12,518 nt of DNA from Patescibacteria group bacterium (GCA_018894495.1 JAHIOY010000018.1:1-12518), one strand, 5' to 3'. Positions 1 to 7,042 are shown, numbered from the stretch's first letter. Numbers and translations: made by a program. Notes: generated from the sequence alone by a model not told the origin.

Positions 1-9
1 AAAATTACA

Positions 10-98
10 GTTAAAAGTTCAAAGTTTTTGAATTTAAATTTCATAACTTTTAACTTTGAATTGCAACTTTTAACTTTTAACTTTTAACTTTTAACTTT
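10..98. repeat. AT-rich heptamer repeat with inverted arm
   Basis: A tandem array of the heptamer AACTTTT runs from 65 to 98 in nearly five copies. It is preceded by a variant stretch (45-64) and by an opposite-orientation arm at about 10-24 (GTTAAAAGTTCAAAG), so the block can fold back on itself. The 33 nt at 45-77 recur exactly at 6990-7022, just upstream of the four-helix-bundle gene. In both places the repeat directly follows a reversed ATG (CAT at 42-44 and at 6986-6988). The repeat class is seen directly; its function is unknown. Confidence 0.85.
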
Positions 99-241
99 GT
101 TCTGATTGGTCATTGGGTCGTTGGGGATTGATTAGAAATTAGATAATTAGAAATTAGACATTTAAATTTTATTTGTCTTGAAATTCAGGATCCATAATTT
201 TCTGGGGTTGCTTTTAAAAGAAATTGTGATATGGTTGATAA
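99..241. other. Gene-free leader of the rpmH cluster with short direct repeats
   Basis: This stretch holds no gene I can support. A GGTCATTG/GGTCGTTG near-duplicate lies at 108-123. A 13-bp direct repeat, ATTAGAAATTAGA, occurs at 131-143 and 146-158. The rpmH promoter should lie here or further left, but I see no -35/-10 pair with correct spacing. The nearest candidates, TTGAAA at 178-183 and CATAAT at 193-198, are only 9 nt apart. A chromosomal origin is often found beside rpmH, but no good DnaA box (TTATCCACA) is visible. Confidence 0.5.
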
Positions 242-376
242 ATGTCTATTACTTATCAGCCAAGAAAGAAAAAAAGGAAAAAATCCCATGGGTTTTTAAA
301 AAGGACAAGGGGAAAGGGAGGAAGGAGGGTTTTGGCTAAAAGAAGAAAAAAAGGAAGAAGGGAACTCACGGTTTAG
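242..376 (+). CDS. rpmH: 50S ribosomal protein L34
   Basis: This 44-residue, extremely basic protein is the small large-subunit ribosomal protein L34, which binds 23S rRNA. It opens with MSITYQPRKKKRKKSHGF and continues with the family pattern of GFLKR, then a glycine/arginine stretch with RRVLAKRRKKGR, and ends RELTV. Its length is typical (44-48 residues) and it needs no other start. No Shine-Dalgarno sequence is evident before the ATG. Its stop is 5 nt upstream of rnpA, the near-universal bacterial arrangement, so the two are surely co-transcribed. It is too short for many ORF callers, but identification is secure. Confidence 0.96.
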   Translation: MSITYQPRKKKRKKSHGFLKRTRGKGGRRVLAKRRKKGRRELTV

Positions 377-381
377 GTTCT

Positions 382-726
382 ATGCTTTTGAGAAAGAACC
401 GATTAAAGAGAAAAAGGGATTTTGACGTTGTTTTCAAGAAAGGGAAAGGATTTAAGAATGGCTTTTTATTTTTAAAAATCGTCGAGAACAAATTAGGAAT
501 TAGTCGTTTTGGCTTCATAGTCGGGAAAAAATTATCAAAGAAAGCGACAATCAGGAATAAGGTTAGAAGAAGAATTGCCGAGCTGGCGCGGCTAAGACAA
601 AAGAATTTAAAGCCGGGCATAGACGTTGTTTTTGTTGCTTTTCCCGGTCTGGAAAAAAAGAACTATTGGGAAATTGAAGAAATAGTAAACAAGCTTTTTG
701 TCAAAGCAAAAATTTTTAAGCCCTGA
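382..726 (+). CDS. rnpA: Ribonuclease P protein component
   Basis: This is the basic protein subunit of RNase P, which helps the catalytic RNA bind precursor tRNA and mature its 5' end. The 114-residue length is typical. The N-terminus (LRKNRLKRKRDFDVVFKKGK) matches the family's opening. The arginine-rich RNR-type motif is visible at residues 58-65 (RNKVRRRI), preceded by the usual GFIVGKKLSKKATI strand. It lies 5 nt after rpmH and 18 nt before yidC. Its TGA stop (724-726) shows that TGA is read as stop here. No Shine-Dalgarno is seen, so translation may be coupled to rpmH. Confidence 0.96.
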   Translation: MLLRKNRLKRKRDFDVVFKKGKGFKNGFLFLKIVENKLGISRFGFIVGKKLSKKATIRNKVRRRIAELARLRQKNLKPGIDVVFVAFPGLEKKNYWEIEEIVNKLFVKAKIFKP

Positions 727-744
727 ACCCCTAAAAACAAAAAG

Positions 745-1485
745 ATGAATTTAATTATCAACGCTTTCAATTTAATATTATATCAGCCATTATTCAACGG
801 TTTGATTTTATTGTATCTGTACCTGCCGGGCCGCGATTTCGGCATAGCGGTCATCGTTTTAACTCTACTCATTCGCTTAATTTTATATCCCTCAATGGCT
901 CAGTCCCTAAGGGCGCAGAAAATCCTGTCAGAACTTCAACCAAAGATTCAAGAGCTCCAAAAAAAGCACAAAAATGATTTAGCCAAGCAAAGCCAGGCCA
1001 TGCTTGAACTTTACCGAAAAGAAAAAATTAATCCTCTTTCTAGTATTTTCCCCCTCCTGGTTCAATTCCCGATTTTAATAGCTCTTTATAAACTTTTTTG
1101 GAATGGATTGGGAGATAAAGAAATGGTCTATCTTTATAACTTCATTCCTGACCCGGGGCAAATTAACCCCTTTTTCTTAAATTTTCTGAATCTATCCCAG
1201 CCATCAATTGTTTTAGCGGTTTTGGCTGGAATTTTTCAATTTTTCCAAACCAAAATGGTTATGCCAGCAACCCGCCAAAAACCGGCTGAGGAAAAAAAAG
1301 GAGTCCCGAATTTTTCAGAAATGCTCCAAAAACAAATGCTTTATTTTTTTCCCATCTTCACCGTTTTTATTCTTTGGAAACTGCCGGCCGTCATCGGTCT
1401 CTACTGGCTCGTAACAACCGTTTTTTCAATATTCCAGCAGTATTTAATTTTTAGCCGTACGAATACCATACGAAATACGAATTAG
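745..1485 (+). CDS. yidC: YidC/Oxa1 membrane protein insertase, short form
   Basis: This insertase places membrane proteins into the cytoplasmic membrane alone or with SecYEG. At 246 residues it is the short Oxa1-like form without the large periplasmic P1 domain of proteobacterial YidC. Hydrophobic segments lie at about 17-45, 95-118, 150-170, 197-212 and 216-238. The conserved positive residue of the hydrophilic groove is R44 in TLLIRLILYP, followed by the family's QSLRAQKILSELQPKIQELQ-type cytoplasmic coiled hairpin. No lipobox cysteine is present at the N-terminus. The last nine residues (RTNTIRNTN) are encoded by a TACGAAT repeat rather than by normal yidC sequence, so the natural end probably lay near FSR. 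It sits between rnpA and jag in the classic order. Confidence 0.95.
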   Translation: MNLIINAFNLILYQPLFNGLILLYLYLPGRDFGIAVIVLTLLIRLILYPSMAQSLRAQKILSELQPKIQELQKKHKNDLAKQSQAMLELYRKEKINPLSSIFPLLVQFPILIALYKLFWNGLGDKEMVYLYNFIPDPGQINPFFLNFLNLSQPSIVLAVLAGIFQFFQTKMVMPATRQKPAEEKKGVPNFSEMLQKQMLYFFPIFTVFILWKLPAVIGLYWLVTTVFSIFQQYLIFSRTNTIRNTN

Positions 1486-1548
1486 TGCAAATATACCAAT
1501 AATTATTTTTATCGTATTCGTATATTCGTAAAAATTCGTAAATTCGTA
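1458..1548. repeat. TACGAAT / ATTCGTA inverted repeat block
   Basis: Three TACGAAT-type units occur at 1458-1464, 1469-1475 and 1476-1482. Four reverse-complement ATTCGTA units follow at 1516-1522, 1524-1530, 1534-1540 and 1542-1548. The two arms are separated by about 33 nt and could pair as a long imperfect hairpin in the yidC-jag gap. The left arm encodes the YidC C-terminus and the right arm runs into the jag Shine-Dalgarno sequence. Whether it acts as a terminator, an RNA processing site or just repeat DNA cannot be told from sequence. Confidence 0.85.
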
Positions 1549-1552
1549 GGAG
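1548..1552 (+). promoter_or_regulatory. Shine-Dalgarno sequence of jag
   Basis: AGGAG stands 5 nt upstream of the jag ATG at 1558. It is one of the few clear ribosome-binding sites in the window; its first base overlaps the last ATTCGTA repeat unit. Confidence 0.75.
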
Positions 1553-1557
1553 AAATT

Positions 1558-2070
1558 ATGGAACAACAAAATCCTGAAAAAATAAACCCCCGCGTCAAGG
1601 ACTTGGCGGCAGAGGTAAAAGAAATCGCTGAAGAATTTTTTGAAAAAATGGGTTTTGAGGTCGCGATTGAAGTTTTTCCCCCGGAAGAGCAGACCATTTC
1701 TATAAAATTAGAGGCACCAGAGGCAAAGATTCTTATTGGAGAAAGGGGCCAAACCCTGTTTGAGCTCCAGCATCTTTTAAAGGCAATTTTAAAGAGGAAA
1801 ATCGCGGCCAAGGGCGAGCCAGAGAAAGAAAATTTTTACCTTGATTTAGACATTAACGATTATAAAAAAAACAAAGTCGCCTATCTAAAGGAATTAGCTC
1901 GCTCCGTAGCCGAAGACGTGATTTTAACCCAAAAGGAAAGAGAACTGCCGCCGATGTCTCCGGCTGAAAGGCGTCTTATCCATTTGGAATTGGCCGGGAG
2001 ACGGGATGTAATAACTCAGAGCGTTGGACAGGGGCCAGAACGTCGGATTACCATTCGGCTTACCCCATAA
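1558..2070 (+). CDS. jag: KhpB/Jag-type KH-R3H RNA-binding protein
   Basis: This is a cytoplasmic single-stranded RNA-binding protein of the Jag/KhpB (EloR) family, which in Firmicutes partners with KhpA and affects cell elongation. That role is family knowledge and untested here. The KH domain spans about residues 33-82 with the GXXG loop G61-E-R-G64 in the diagnostic LIGERGQTLFELQHLL stretch. The R3H domain spans about 100-168 with the R138-x3-H142 motif in PAERRLIHLEL. At 170 residues it lacks the N-terminal Jag_N domain of B. subtilis-type proteins. The start is fixed by an AGGAG 5 nt upstream. It is last in the rpmH cluster, and its final 11 bp overlap the 3' end of the convergent virB4 gene. 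Confidence 0.93.
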   Translation: MEQQNPEKINPRVKDLAAEVKEIAEEFFEKMGFEVAIEVFPPEEQTISIKLEAPEAKILIGERGQTLFELQHLLKAILKRKIAAKGEPEKENFYLDLDINDYKKNKVAYLKELARSVAEDVILTQKERELPPMSPAERRLIHLELAGRRDVITQSVGQGPERRITIRLTP

Positions 2071-5000
2071 ACTCTTCTTTTGCTTTTTTAATTTTTAAAA
2101 GTTCCTCAGGAGCGGTGGTTATAATTTGGTCCTCGGTATAGGAAGCAACCACCCTGATAATAACGTGTTTTTGACCGGCAAAAAACAACCCCTCGCCAAC
2201 CCCGGCGCCCAAAAGCATATACTTTTCTCCCTCAGTTAAGTTGAAGGTTTTTTGAACAACATCCATAGTGGCCGTTGATTGCTTCATTAAAAACTGAAGA
2301 GAGGAATTGGCGATAATTGCCTGCCCATAATTTGATTTCATAAAATCATTCACATCCTGAGTGATGGTTGTTATTCCCAGCCAATACTTTCTCGCTCTTT
2401 TACACATTCCGTATAGAAACGAAGCGCTGTCTTCTTTTTGCATGAGCCACCAGGCCTCATCTATTACCAAAATCCTCTTTTTCGTCTCGGAACGAACTTT
2501 ATTCCAAATATATCTCATAACGATAAACATGGCCATTGGCCTCAATTCATCTTCCATATCCCTGATTCCAAAAACAACCAGGGACTTATTACAAGAGACA
2601 TTTGTTTGCTGGTTGAAAAATTGGGCGTAAGTTCCTTTGGTAAACTTTCGCAACCGCTTAATTAGGGAGTCGGTTCCTTCCATCCCCCCCAAGACCGACT
2701 CTAAATCCTCTATTAAGGGAATTTTTTCTGGCCAAGTTGCGGGGTTAGAAAAGGGGGTGATATCTTTGGCCGCGTAGGTTTCGGTTATTGCCCGGTCTAG
2801 AATCCCATCTTCCTCCGGGCTCAGTCCTCCCAACATCAGACGCATCAAGCCAATCAAATTGATGATATTAGTTCTCAGGACATCTTCCGGTTTTTCATCT
2901 TCTTTTAAAATCGGCAAGTCAAAAGGATTAATGTGGCTTGGCGAAGCCAGAGAAATATTTATAAATGAACCCCCAACCGCTTCAACTAAAAGTTTATACT
3001 CATTTTCCGGGTCAACGATTATGCAATCCACGCCGAGCATAAGTGAACGTAAGATTTCCAGTTTCACTGCATAAGAATTATGAATAAACATCCCTCCCTG
3101 TCCAGCCAAAAATACTTCGTTATCTACAGTCAAATCATAAACATATTTTTCTTTCCTATTTTTAATTTTTTTGATTTTTACAATTGGATCCCAGAATAAA
3201 TCAGAGTTAGCCAACGCTTTCAACTGGGCTAATTTTTCTTCAACCAGAGGAATTTTATTCAACAAGATATTTTGATAATTCTGCCAGACAAATTGAGCTG
3301 ATTTTTGGAGCATTTCATAATTGGTATTTTGGCGGACGCAGGTAGCTATGGCGGGCTGAAGAGAGCGATTGTAATATTTTACTCCTAAATCCATTTCTTT
3401 GAATCCGAAATGAACGAGCTCTTTGATTTCTTTTAATTGGTAGTTCTTTCCGTAAATTGTCTCAATCATTTTTAGAGCATTGATTGAACCCGGTCCTACT
3501 CCTTCGTTTTTTACTACCCGCCAACTCTGGCCAAGAACTTGCCACAGAGTTTTGTTGAATTTTTTATCATTTCTTCCTAATTCTACAAAACCCCGAGGGG
3601 TTTTGTAAACTTGATCAATGAGTGTCGCCAATTCCGGCAACTCACTTAAAACTTTATAAGTAGAAGTCAAATCTTTAAATTTTTGGACCCTTTCTTCAAT
3701 TATTTTTATCAATTCTTTCAATTTTTCCGGCGAGGGATTATAATGTTTTCTTTTTAGATTAGAAATATCTTGGATTCCATGCAATTGGCATCCAAATAAT
3801 TGGTATATTTCTTTAAAGATTGAATCAATTCCGGGGAGAATATCTACGTTGGTATTGCCTTCTTTTTGAATAATTTCCAAAAGCTGTTTTCTTTTTCTTC
3901 TTGAAATAAAATTAATATCCTTCGCAAATTTTCTTAAATTATCCTGTCCGCTGATTGAGAGTTTCCAGTAAGTTTTTTTTCGTTTCCAATCGCGATTAGT
4001 TGGTTTCTTTTTTGTTTTTGAAATTCTCCCAATAATTCCAAAATAATATAGTAAATAAGAAATTTCAGAAATCAATTGTTTAGATTTTGAGGTAGTGGTA
4101 ATTTGAATTCGCTCCTTTTCTACGCCGCCGTCTCCCTCAAAATAAGCTGATAAGTATTGGCCGATTTTTTCTTTCTCAAGATTAAAAATAAAAGGCAAAA
4201 CTTTCTTTTCTTTTGATTTCCCCTTGCCGCCCAAAGCTTTTATTATTTCAACAAATAGGCGAGAAGCGCAAATTATTCTTTGATTTCCATAATAGAAAGG
4301 AATGCCAATATTTTTGAAAGAAGAATCTATGTCTTTCAGCACTTCTTGGTCTTTATTGCTTATTATTATGCAATCCTCTTGAACTGTCCCTTCGGCGGCA
4401 ATATAGCCAATTAATTTCAAGAAATCAAAAGTAATTCTAAACTGGCTCTCAAAAAGAGTTTGATTTTTTCCATTTTTTGAGGCAAGTTTTAAATCTTTAA
4501 GCCGCGAATCATTATCTTTAATTTCAAGGTAGTTTATAATTTTCCAGAAATATTGAATGGGGACAAATCTACCGTCTCGGTATTTGTAAAGATAACGATC
4601 TAGATTTTTATCTAAAGTAGTTTTCTTTAAATCTTTGTAGTTTTCTTTAACAAGAACATCTCCTCCCTTTACATAGATTCTTTTTGAATTTTTAAGTAAT
4701 TGTAAAAGATTTAAAGATACTGGTGATTTTACATTAATAGAGACGTTTCTTGGTAAAGGAATAAATTTCCCTTCTTTAATTTCTGAACTTTTAGCCGCTA
4801 TAATTTTTCCATTTTGTAAGAGCAGCATATTATGGTCTCCGGTTGTAGTAATTTCTCTGCCGCTTTGAGTCGTAAACCTATAAAAGATCTCCGGCGCTTT
4901 TTTCCTTGCCGCTACTGTTACCTTTGACCACTCGCCCCTAAGATTTTTATCAAAACTGTAAACCTCAATTTCAGGGTTAGTTACCCCCTCTAACTCTTCA

Positions 5001-5893
5001 TCAATTTGAGTAACCCCCGCCTTTTTTATCAAATTCTCTATTAAAGGCCCTATTTTTACTAATTGAATTTTGTCTTCCCTTTTTATTAAAACCGCCTCGG
5101 AGCCCAAAATAGATTTTCCGCTGCCCGACTTAGCGAAGACGCAAAAGTTAGCGTTCTCTAAACTAAATCTATCAAACAAAACCAGAGAGTTGTTGTGCTG
5201 ATTTATTCCGTAGAGAATTCCATCATTAGAGCTTAAATCAAAGGAAATAAATGGAAAAGTGCTGGAAAGAGGAGAAGTATTTAATAAATTATGAACTAAA
5301 AGTTGGTCTAGACCGTAGGGAGCGCAAGAATTAAAGCCCTCTTTCTGCTGATAAAGCGCGGGTTTTATATAGACCATTTTTGATTCCAAAATAGACCTTA
5401 GGGTTGTTTCAATGTCCCTGATTTCTTTTTCCGTATCTCCATAAATAGTTAAATAAAGGCCGAACCTAAACATTCTTTCCTGAGAGGTTTGGAGTTTGTC
5501 TCTTAATGCCTCTATGTCTTTGTAAGCGGTCTCTAAGGCCGGGTCCCTGACTAAACCCTTTTGCTCTCTTTCCATTAGCTCGGCCTGAACTTCGGTAATT
5601 CTTTTTTGGAGCTGTTTTAAAACATTGCCGGTTTCAATCGGGTGAAAGAAAAAAGAGATATTGGTTGGGGAATCCAAATTGATTACCGGAAAAAACCAGC
5701 CGGTAGTCAAATATCGCGGATAAGAAAAAACAAAAAATGCCTTAGACAATCTTTCTCCCAGTCGCAGCAAGCCGGGCTCAACTTTAACTGAAGACGGGGC
5801 AATGAAATCCGTTACCTTCATTTCTTCCCCCTTTTCAAAAATTCCGCTAGACCTTGTTTTTCTTTTGAAAATTTTAAAAATTGACAATTCCAT
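2060..5893 (-). CDS. virB4: VirB4-type T4SS ATPase interrupted by an intein
   Basis: The mature product is the T4SS motor ATPase (VirB4/TraC family), which acts at the inner membrane and energises assembly or transfer. The 1277-residue precursor contains a 679-residue intein (residues 261-939), leaving a 598-residue spliced protein. N-extein residues 25-260 carry the region before the ATPase and most of Walker A (AKSGSGK). C-extein residues 940-1277 begin SYAVKLE and carry Walker B RILVIDEAWW (D1145-E1146) and the downstream TTITQD glutamine motif (Q1179). M25 (5821), preceded by GGGGGAAG, is a plausible alternative start. The ATG at 5893 has no Shine-Dalgarno sequence and overlaps the upstream gene by 20 nt. 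The preceding ORF supplies the family's N-terminal part. It is the last T4SS gene and ends inside jag. Confidence 0.93.
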   Translation of the reverse strand: MELSIFKIFKRKTRSSGIFEKGEEMKVTDFIAPSSVKVEPGLLRLGERLSKAFFVFSYPRYLTTGWFFPVINLDSPTNISFFFHPIETGNVLKQLQKRITEVQAELMEREQKGLVRDPALETAYKDIEALRDKLQTSQERMFRFGLYLTIYGDTEKEIRDIETTLRSILESKMVYIKPALYQQKEGFNSCAPYGLDQLLVHNLLNTSPLSSTFPFISFDLSSNDGILYGINQHNNSLVLFDRFSLENANFCVFAKSGSGKSILGSEAVLIKREDKIQLVKIGPLIENLIKKAGVTQIDEELEGVTNPEIEVYSFDKNLRGEWSKVTVAARKKAPEIFYRFTTQSGREITTTGDHNMLLLQNGKIIAAKSSEIKEGKFIPLPRNVSINVKSPVSLNLLQLLKNSKRIYVKGGDVLVKENYKDLKKTTLDKNLDRYLYKYRDGRFVPIQYFWKIINYLEIKDNDSRLKDLKLASKNGKNQTLFESQFRITFDFLKLIGYIAAEGTVQEDCIIISNKDQEVLKDIDSSFKNIGIPFYYGNQRIICASRLFVEIIKALGGKGKSKEKKVLPFIFNLEKEKIGQYLSAYFEGDGGVEKERIQITTTSKSKQLISEISYLLYYFGIIGRISKTKKKPTNRDWKRKKTYWKLSISGQDNLRKFAKDINFISRRKRKQLLEIIQKEGNTNVDILPGIDSIFKEIYQLFGCQLHGIQDISNLKRKHYNPSPEKLKELIKIIEERVQKFKDLTSTYKVLSELPELATLIDQVYKTPRGFVELGRNDKKFNKTLWQVLGQSWRVVKNEGVGPGSINALKMIETIYGKNYQLKEIKELVHFGFKEMDLGVKYYNRSLQPAIATCVRQNTNYEMLQKSAQFVWQNYQNILLNKIPLVEEKLAQLKALANSDLFWDPIVKIKKIKNRKEKYVYDLTVDNEVFLAGQGGMFIHNSYAVKLEILRSLMLGVDCIIVDPENEYKLLVEAVGGSFINISLASPSHINPFDLPILKEDEKPEDVLRTNIINLIGLMRLMLGGLSPEEDGILDRAITETYAAKDITPFSNPATWPEKIPLIEDLESVLGGMEGTDSLIKRLRKFTKGTYAQFFNQQTNVSCNKSLVVFGIRDMEDELRPMAMFIVMRYIWNKVRSETKKRILVIDEAWWLMQKEDSASFLYGMCKRARKYWLGITTITQDVNDFMKSNYGQAIIANSSLQFLMKQSTATMDVVQKTFNLTEGEKYMLLGAGVGEGLFFAGQKHVIIRVVASYTEDQIITTAPEELLKIKKAKEEFMG
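3077..5113 (-). mobile_element. Ser1 intein with LAGLIDADG endonuclease in the VirB4 P-loop
   Basis: This in-frame 679-residue element separates GSGK from SYAVKLE, that is, between Lys and Ser of Walker A. It begins SILGSEAVLI (Ser1 nucleophile, block A). Block B holds the TxxH motif, T351-G-D-H354. The two LAGLIDADG-type helices are LKLIGYIAAEG (acidic E501) and YLSAYFEGDGG (acidic D588). Block F is YVYDLTV (917-923), and the end is GGMFIHN|S with the penultimate His938, terminal Asn939 and Ser940 as +1 extein residue. All expected splicing residues are present and the frame is open, so splicing activity is likely. The roughly 190 residues between the endonuclease and block F (about 715-905) are extra compared with common inteins of 350-550 residues. 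The element is much more AT-rich in places than the exteins. Confidence 0.95.
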
Positions 5894-6566
5894 GTTCTTT
5901 ATTTCGGGACGAAATAAAAACTTGTTTTTTTAATAATTCCGGCGGGATGCCTGGATAATATCCCATCTCGGCCTCTTGGGGATGGTAAAAGCTCCAGAAA
6001 AGTTCTATTAACTCTTCAGTAGTCAGCGGAAAGGCGTTTAAACCGCATCTTCTTAAACTTAAAATCAGAAATTCCATTCTTTGCAAAAGCTGGGACTTGC
6101 ACCTTTGAAGCTCTTTTTCGGAAAGGAGGATACTTTTTGCCCTTTTAAACATTTCTTCCCCGGGTGAAATTCCTTGCAGTTCAATTGGATAAAAAGGCAC
6201 CACTAAATAAAAATTTTTGGTCATAATTGTTCCTGCGGCAATCAAACTTTGAATGAACTCATAGTAACTTTTGGTTTGAACCTTCAAAAGTTCGTTTTTT
6301 TGTTTATCTTCCAAATCCTTTAGTTTTTCAATGTAGCCCGTGATATTCAGCCGCCGCGACTGAATAATTATCTGGCAGGAAAAATCCAGAGAGTTTAAAA
6401 AATTTTGGAATTGATGCAAAACCGCGGTCTGTTCTTCTTCGGACTTTAAAACAAAATTTAAAGAAGAAACCACCAAAACTCCCCGCAGGGTTTTATTTTT
6501 TAAAATCAAGACATCGTCTCTGATATCGGCAATCTCTAAAAATTCTTGAGTTGGACTTTTCGGCAT
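5874..6566 (-). CDS. TraC/VirB4 N-terminal-domain protein
   Basis: This 230-residue soluble protein resembles the N-terminal part of TraC/VirB4 ATPases. The evidence is the opening IADIRDDVLILKNKTLRGVL, then VSSLNFVLKSEEEQ, then FQNFLNSLDFSCQIIIQSRRL (residues 52-72), which follow the usual 'inflection, FLNSLD, Q-I-I-QSR' pattern of that domain. No Walker motif is present. Its 230 residues plus the 598 spliced residues of the next ORF give about 830, the size of a one-piece VirB4, so the two probably work as a split ATPase. The overlap is 20 nt if virB4 starts at 5893, or there is a 52-nt gap if it starts at 5821. The ATG directly follows AT-rich repeat DNA without a Shine-Dalgarno sequence. 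The split could also be a frameshifted single gene, though I consider that less likely. Confidence 0.82.
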   Translation of the reverse strand: MPKSPTQEFLEIADIRDDVLILKNKTLRGVLVVSSLNFVLKSEEEQTAVLHQFQNFLNSLDFSCQIIIQSRRLNITGYIEKLKDLEDKQKNELLKVQTKSYYEFIQSLIAAGTIMTKNFYLVVPFYPIELQGISPGEEMFKRAKSILLSEKELQRCKSQLLQRMEFLILSLRRCGLNAFPLTTEELIELFWSFYHPQEAEMGYYPGIPPELLKKQVFISSRNKEHGIVNF

Positions 6567-6624
6567 AAAATTAATTCAAAATTCAAAGTGAAAAGTGAAA
6601 AGTTATAGTTAAAAGTTTAAAGTT
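6567..6624. repeat. AT-rich repeat arm downstream of the S23-like gene
   Basis: Units such as ATTCAAA, GTGAAAA and GTTAAAAGTTTAAAG fill the whole gap between the traC-like start (6566) and the S23-like stop (6617-6619), which itself lies in the repeat. This arm is the approximate reverse complement of the block at 6989-7042 on the other side of the gene. Confidence 0.8.
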
Positions 6625-6988
6625 TTTTCTTTCCTTTTATGGTAGCGATACTTGAGCCCAAAATCTTTACTAATTCATCGGTTTCTTGTAATAATTCATC
6701 AATTTCTTTAATTAAATTCAAGTCTAAATCTTTTGCTAAAGCTAACCAAAATTTTGTCTCATTGCCGCTTTTAAGAGCGTGATTTAGAAAATTAACAAAA
6801 TCTTTTCTAGAACTTGCAGCTTGAGATTCAATAATATTGGCTCCGATGCTTGTTGCGGCGCGTAGAAGTTGATCGGCAATAACCCAAGCCGATCTTTTGC
6901 TGGGAAACTTATCAACTAATTTGATAATTCTTCTGGCTAAATTAAACGCCCTAATTATCAGTTTCTTCTTGAATTCTTCGTTATTCAT
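6617..6988 (-). CDS. Four-helix-bundle protein (23S rRNA IVP / S23 family)
   Basis: This 123-residue, all-helical protein belongs to the family named after ORFs inside 23S rRNA intervening sequences; the molecular role is not established. The family signature is clear: an initial basic helix (KKKLIIRAFNLARRIIKLVDKFP), then QLLRAATSIGANIIESQAASS (residues 40-60), then a third helix with FLNHALKSGNETKFWLALAKDL (67-88) and a final helix to LVKILGSSI. The conserved R-A-x-S-I-x-A-N-I-x-E core is intact, so the gene appears functional. It sits between prgI and the traC-like gene but has no T4SS role by homology. Inverted heptamer repeats fill the gaps on both sides, which suggests insertion as a cassette. 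No Shine-Dalgarno is seen. Confidence 0.9.
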   Translation of the reverse strand: MNNEEFKKKLIIRAFNLARRIIKLVDKFPSKRSAWVIADQLLRAATSIGANIIESQAASSRKDFVNFLNHALKSGNETKFWLALAKDLDLNLIKEIDELLQETDELVKILGSSIATIKGKKKL

Positions 6989-7042
6989 AAACTTTTAACT
7001 TTGAATTGCAACTTTTAACTTTGCACTTTTAACTTTTAACTT
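6989..7042. repeat. AT-rich heptamer repeat arm upstream of the S23-like gene
   Basis: Copies of AACTTTT/AACTTTG run continuously from the S23-like start codon to within 8 nt of the prgI stop. Positions 6990-7022 are identical to 45-77 near the left window edge. Together with 6567-6624 it forms an inverted pair around the S23-like gene. Confidence 0.85.

Noticed and set aside
1..44. Possible minus-strand gene start at 44 (MKFKFKNFELLTVI) running off the left edge
   Set aside because: Only 14 codons are visible and part of them is repeat sequence. It is kept as a finding about the shared leader, not as a gene.
173..241. Promoter or DnaA box upstream of rpmH
   Set aside because: TTGAAA (178-183) and CATAAT (193-198) are too close together, and GGTTGATAA (233-241) differs from the DnaA box at two positions. 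Neither is convincing.
366..620. Minus-strand 84-residue ORF over rnpA
   Set aside because: It is antisense to a certain rnpA gene, and its Phe/Leu/Lys-rich composition mirrors the Lys-rich rnpA codons.
2361..3074. Plus-strand ORFs opposite the VirB4 C-extein
   Set aside because: They are shadows of the conserved ATPase region (Walker B lies there) with no protein-like features.
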